From JBBRLG01 sp038231495 (lineage in GTDB: Bacteria > Planctomycetota > Planctomycetia > Gemmatales > Gemmataceae), in assembly GCA_038231495.1 (NCBI GenBank), contig JBBRLG010000370.1, positions 1 to 7,726 on the forward strand: DNA of 7,726 nt. Direction: 5' to 3'. Below, piece by piece: positions 4,886 to 7,726 of the stretch (its first letter is position 1; every line of letters starts with the position of its first letter). The translations under genes and the position numbers were made by a program. Below the pieces are notes generated by a model that saw only the letters and a program-made list of their open reading frames with translations, had not been told where the DNA came from and did no database searches.

Positions 4886-7726
4886 ATGTTTGAACGCCAT
4901 TCCCCGCAGCGAACGCCCAGGCGTCGGTTCGTTCGCCCCAACTTGGAACTCCTCGAAGACCGTTGCGTGCCCGCGACGATAGTGGTGAATAGTAACCTGG
5001 ACACGTCGCCGCCGCCTGCCGGTACGGTCACGTTGCGCTCGGCGATCACCCAGGCGGAAGGTGACCCGACGGCAGACACGATCACATTTGCCGCGGGTCT
5101 CAACGGCCAGACCATCACGCTGGCCAGTGCTTTGCCGATCCTTACCAAGGGCGAAACGATCACCGGGCTTGGCGCGAATAACCTCGCAGTAAGTGGTGCC
5201 AACGCCTTCCAGGTATTCAACGTCACCAGCGGCACCCTCGTGACTATTTCCGGCCTCACCATCACGGGGGGGCTTATTTTCAATGGGGGGAGCGGCGGAG
5301 GAGTCGTGAACGCCGGAACCCTCACGTTAAATAACGATGCGATTACGGGTAACAAGGCGGTTTTCAGAAGCGGCGGGGGGAACGGCGGCGGTATTTTCAA
5401 CAGCGGGATCCTGACAGTCAACGGAACAACCGTGTCGGGCAACCAGGCAACGGATAGCGGCGGCGGCGTCTACAACAATGGTAACGCCACGATCGCCCAG
5501 TCCACGATCGTCAACAATAACGCCAATTTTGGCGGCGGCATCCGGAATGACTCCTTCACCTCGTCCACCGGCAATGTCGTGGGCAACCTGACGGTAAACG
5601 CCGCCACCATCTCGGGCAACACGGCGACGGGCAGTGGCGGCGGCATCCGCAACGACGGCGTCCTGATCGTCCGTGACGGCACGCTGGCCAACAACAAGTC
5701 AGTCGCCGGCACCGGCGGCGGCCTCAGCAACGGCGGCAACAGCATCCCTTCGAGCGGCTCGCTGACCATTGAGGACAGCACCATCACCGGCAACAGCGAC
5801 GGGTCCAATTCGATACCCCTCAACTCGGGCGGCATCAGCTTCGACAATACCTTCAAAGCGCGGTTCATCCTGAACAACACCGTCGTCGCGCAGAACACGA
5901 CCAGCGACGGGGCAGCCCCGGACGTGCGCGGCCTGGTCACGTTCGGTCAAGGCGATTTCATCCGCATCGGCGACGCCAACCTGGGTGGCATCACGGACGG
6001 CAAGAACAATAACCAGATCGGCACGACCGGCGTGCCCAAGGAGCCGCAACTCGGCCCCCTCCAGGACAACGGCGGCCCGACCTTCACGCGCGTGCCGATG
6101 GCCGGCAGTCCCCTCATCGACCTGGGCGTCAGCGCCATCGTTCCGGCCAACCTGAAGACGGACCAACGGGGCTTGCTGCGCGTCGTCGGTCCGGCGGTGG
6201 ACATCGGTGCCGTCGAGGTCCAGCCGCCAGCCACGGCGACCGGCCTGGCCGTCGCCCCGTCTTCGACGACCTTCGGCAAAACGGTGACGCTCACCGCCAC
6301 CGTCGCGCCCCAGGCCGCAGGGCCGAACAACTCCCTGACGGGTTCTGTCACGTTTTTCAACGGCCCGACCGCACTCGGCACCGTTCCCCTCGACGCCAGT
6401 GGCACCGCAACCCTGTCCTTTACGCCGCCCAACGCCGGCACCTTCACACTCGGCGCGTCCTACGGCGGCGACGGCAACTACAATCCCAGCACCGCGCCCC
6501 CGGTGACGCTGCCGGTGGCACCCCAGCCGACGACCACCACGCTCACCGTCTCCCCAACCTCGACGACCTTCGGCAAAACGGTGACTCTCACCGCTACCGT
6601 TGCCCCCACCACCCCCGTCCCAAGTACCCCCTTGACGGGTTCCGTCACGTTTTTCAACGGGCCAACCGCGCTCGGCACCGTCCCCCTCGACGCCAGCGGC
6701 ACGGTAACGCTGTCCTTTACGCCGCCCAACGCCGGCACCTTCACGCTCGGCGCGTCCTATGCTGGCGACGCCAACTTCACCCCAAGCACTGCGCCCCCGG
6801 TGACGCTGCCGGTAGCCCCCCAGCCGACGACCACCACGCTTGCCGTCGCGCCCGCGGAGATTATTTTCGGCCAAGCTGCGACGTTGACCGCCAAGGTGGC
6901 CGTCGTGGTCGGTCCGCCGCTCACGGGCACGGTCACGTTCTTCAACGGCACGACGCCGCTGGGCACGGTCCCCATCGACACGAACGGCGTGGCGACGTTG
7001 ACCTTCACGCCGCAGACGTTGGGCACGCTCTCACTCGGTGCCCGCTACGCCGGCACCAACGACTTCGGCCCCAGCGTCGCGGCGCCGGTCACGCTGACCG
7101 TCCGCCGTAAGCAGACCATCGGCGTCTTCGACCCGTTCGGCGACACCTGGTATCTCAAGAACAGCGACGGTGCCGGCGCACCGGACGCCGGCAAGTTTCA
7201 GTACGGCGGTTACTGCTGGAACGGCCTGACCGGCGACTGGAACGGCACCGGCCGCGACACCGTCGCCGTGGTTGATCCCGCCACCGAGACGTGGTACATC
7301 AAGTTCAGCAACACCGCCGGCGCGCCGGACATTAAGCCCTTCCAGTACGGCGCACCCGGCTGGATTCCGCTGGCCGGCGACTGGGACGGCAACGGCACCG
7401 ACACCATTGCCGTCGTCGATCCCGCGACCGAGACGTGGTACATCAAGAATAGCAACGGTGCCGGCGGATCAGACATCAAGCCGTTCCAGTTCGGCGCCCC
7501 CGGCTGGCTTCCGGTGGTGGGCGAGTGGAACGGCACGGGCCACACCGGCATCGGCGTGTTCGATCCGCTGACGGCGACGTGGTACTTGCGCAACGAGGTC
7601 AGCGCCGGCGCGCCGGACGCGGGCAAGTTTCAATACGGCGGCGCGATGTGGACGCCGGTGGTGGGCGATTGGACCGGCAGTGGCAAGGCGACAGTGGCGG
7701 TCTACGACCCGAACGCGACGTGGTAC
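4886..7726 (+). CDS. Second modular surface/secreted protein, tandem paralogue, 3'-truncated by window edge
   Basis: I translated this frame by hand: 947 codons from ATG 4886 to the window end without a stop, so the gene is partial only because the window ends. It is a paralogue of the gene at 1509. Modules: MFERHSP...LELLEDRCVPA N-terminus (residues 20-30 end the motif); beta-helix (about 31-385), some 75 residues shorter than in the paralogue; LGPLQDNGGP...DIGAVEV segment (389-445); three Ig-like modules (450-548, 549-647, 648-739), one more than the paralogue; then GDW repeats from residue 744, the fifth being cut. By comparison about 580 further bases, encoding the rest of repeat 5 and an HExxH domain, would be expected. 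AAGGA 9 bases upstream and the paralogue's N-terminus support the start. Likely extracellular; function inferred from modules only. Confidence 0.9.
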   Translation, partial: MFERHSPQRTPRRRFVRPNLELLEDRCVPATIVVNSNLDTSPPPAGTVTLRSAITQAEGDPTADTITFAAGLNGQTITLASALPILTKGETITGLGANNLAVSGANAFQVFNVTSGTLVTISGLTITGGLIFNGGSGGGVVNAGTLTLNNDAITGNKAVFRSGGGNGGGIFNSGILTVNGTTVSGNQATDSGGGVYNNGNATIAQSTIVNNNANFGGGIRNDSFTSSTGNVVGNLTVNAATISGNTATGSGGGIRNDGVLIVRDGTLANNKSVAGTGGGLSNGGNSIPSSGSLTIEDSTITGNSDGSNSIPLNSGGISFDNTFKARFILNNTVVAQNTTSDGAAPDVRGLVTFGQGDFIRIGDANLGGITDGKNNNQIGTTGVPKEPQLGPLQDNGGPTFTRVPMAGSPLIDLGVSAIVPANLKTDQRGLLRVVGPAVDIGAVEVQPPATATGLAVAPSSTTFGKTVTLTATVAPQAAGPNNSLTGSVTFFNGPTALGTVPLDASGTATLSFTPPNAGTFTLGASYGGDGNYNPSTAPPVTLPVAPQPTTTTLTVSPTSTTFGKTVTLTATVAPTTPVPSTPLTGSVTFFNGPTALGTVPLDASGTVTLSFTPPNAGTFTLGASYAGDANFTPSTAPPVTLPVAPQPTTTTLAVAPAEIIFGQAATLTAKVAVVVGPPLTGTVTFFNGTTPLGTVPIDTNGVATLTFTPQTLGTLSLGARYAGTNDFGPSVAAPVTLTVRRKQTIGVFDPFGDTWYLKNSDGAGAPDAGKFQYGGYCWNGLTGDWNGTGRDTVAVVDPATETWYIKFSNTAGAPDIKPFQYGAPGWIPLAGDWDGNGTDTIAVVDPATETWYIKNSNGAGGSDIKPFQFGAPGWLPVVGEWNGTGHTGIGVFDPLTATWYLRNEVSAGAPDAGKFQYGGAMWTPVVGDWTGSGKATVAVYDPNATWY
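4937..4975 (+). other. LELLEDRCVPA N-terminal motif, second copy
   Basis: Residues 18-30 (PNLELLEDRCVPA) occupy exactly the same positions as in the upstream paralogue and differ from it only at residue 19. Codons differ at several third positions, which points to selection on the peptide rather than very recent copying here. Confidence 0.7.
5266..5380 (+). repeat. Three long G-runs inside the second beta-helix
   Basis: G-runs of 7 (5266-5272), 6 (5285-5290) and 6 (5375-5380) lie within 115 bp of coding sequence. The equivalent part of the upstream paralogue encodes the same Gly-rich rungs with GGC codons and has no such runs. The local use of GGG, GGA and AGA codons is unlike the rest of both genes. 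Confidence 0.7.
6050..6220 (+). other. 'Choice-of-anchor Q'-like segment of the second surface protein
   Basis: Residues 389-445 run LGPLQDNGGPTFT, AGSPLIDLG, DQRGLLR, DIGAVEV. The segment is the same length as in the upstream paralogue and again links the beta-helix to the Ig-like modules. Confidence 0.75.
6233..7102 (+). repeat. Three Ig-like modules of the second surface protein
   Basis: Modules A (6233-6529) and B (6530-6826) are each exactly 297 bp, and C (6827-7102) is 276 bp. By hand alignment A and B differ at about 17 of 99 residues, and share uninterrupted blocks such as GPTALGTVPLDASGT and TPPNAGTFTLGASY. The first surface protein has only A and C, so B is an inserted duplicate. 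Confidence 0.85.
7115..7726 (+). repeat. GDW repeats (FG-GAP/VCBS-like) of the second surface protein, cut by window end
   Basis: Units start at 7115, 7259, 7403 and 7547, each 144 bp, and a fifth begins at 7691 and is cut at the window end. The units align one-to-one with those of the upstream paralogue, including the unique YCWNGLTGDW in unit 1. Positions 7358-7449 are identical to 3909-4000. Confidence 0.8.

Noticed and set aside
5699..6874. 391-codon open frame on the - strand opposite the second surface-protein gene
   Set aside because: It has the same shadow composition as the long antisense frame of the first gene and arises because the + strand modules are repeated.
1..7726. Defence system, mobile element or biosynthetic cluster
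   Set aside because: No transposase, integrase, nuclease, toxin-antitoxin pair or biosynthetic enzyme is present; only an enolase and two structural proteins are.

Overview
The window is GC-rich and reads as chromosomal DNA of a planctomycete, most likely a Gemmata-like member of the Gemmataceae. The main clue is that the two large proteins share the Arg/Pro-rich N-terminus ending LELLEDRCVPA, followed by bacterial surface-protein modules (parallel beta-helix, 'choice-of-anchor Q'-like segment, Ig-like repeats, FG-GAP/VCBS-like repeats). The taxonomic call comes from motif recognition only; there is no marker such as rRNA.

Layout, all real genes on the + strand: (1) an enolase-family gene, 29-1333, complete from its ATG; (2) a 175-bp spacer, 1334-1508, with no convincing terminator; (3) a 1115-residue modular surface or secreted protein, 1509-4856; (4) a 29-bp spacer carrying a good ribosome binding site; (5) a second modular protein, from 4886 off the right edge. 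Gene 5 is an open frame of 947 codons with no stop in the window and is a tandem paralogue of gene 3. No RNA gene, CRISPR array, transposase or integrase was seen.

The two large genes are the most interesting part. They share the same order of modules: N-terminal motif, right-handed beta-helix, GPLQDNGGP...DIGAVE segment, Ig-like modules, 48-residue GDW repeats. They differ by whole-module changes. The first has a tandem 180-bp (60-residue) duplication in its beta-helix and two Ig-like modules. The second has a shorter beta-helix but three Ig-like modules, the extra one being exactly 297 bp. A 92-bp stretch of the GDW repeats is identical between the copies, which suggests recent exchange or gene conversion. 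The first protein ends in a metallopeptidase-like domain with an HEMGH motif; the second is cut before the point where an equivalent domain would lie.

The enolase has no obvious functional link to these proteins. It carries all metal ligands and the catalytic lysine, but has Asp for one catalytic Glu and Ala for the usual active-site His in the SHRSGETED block. This suggests a divergent enolase subfamily rather than the standard housekeeping copy. I see no clearly new multi-gene system; the novelty lies in the modular evolution of the tandem surface proteins and in the variant enolase.
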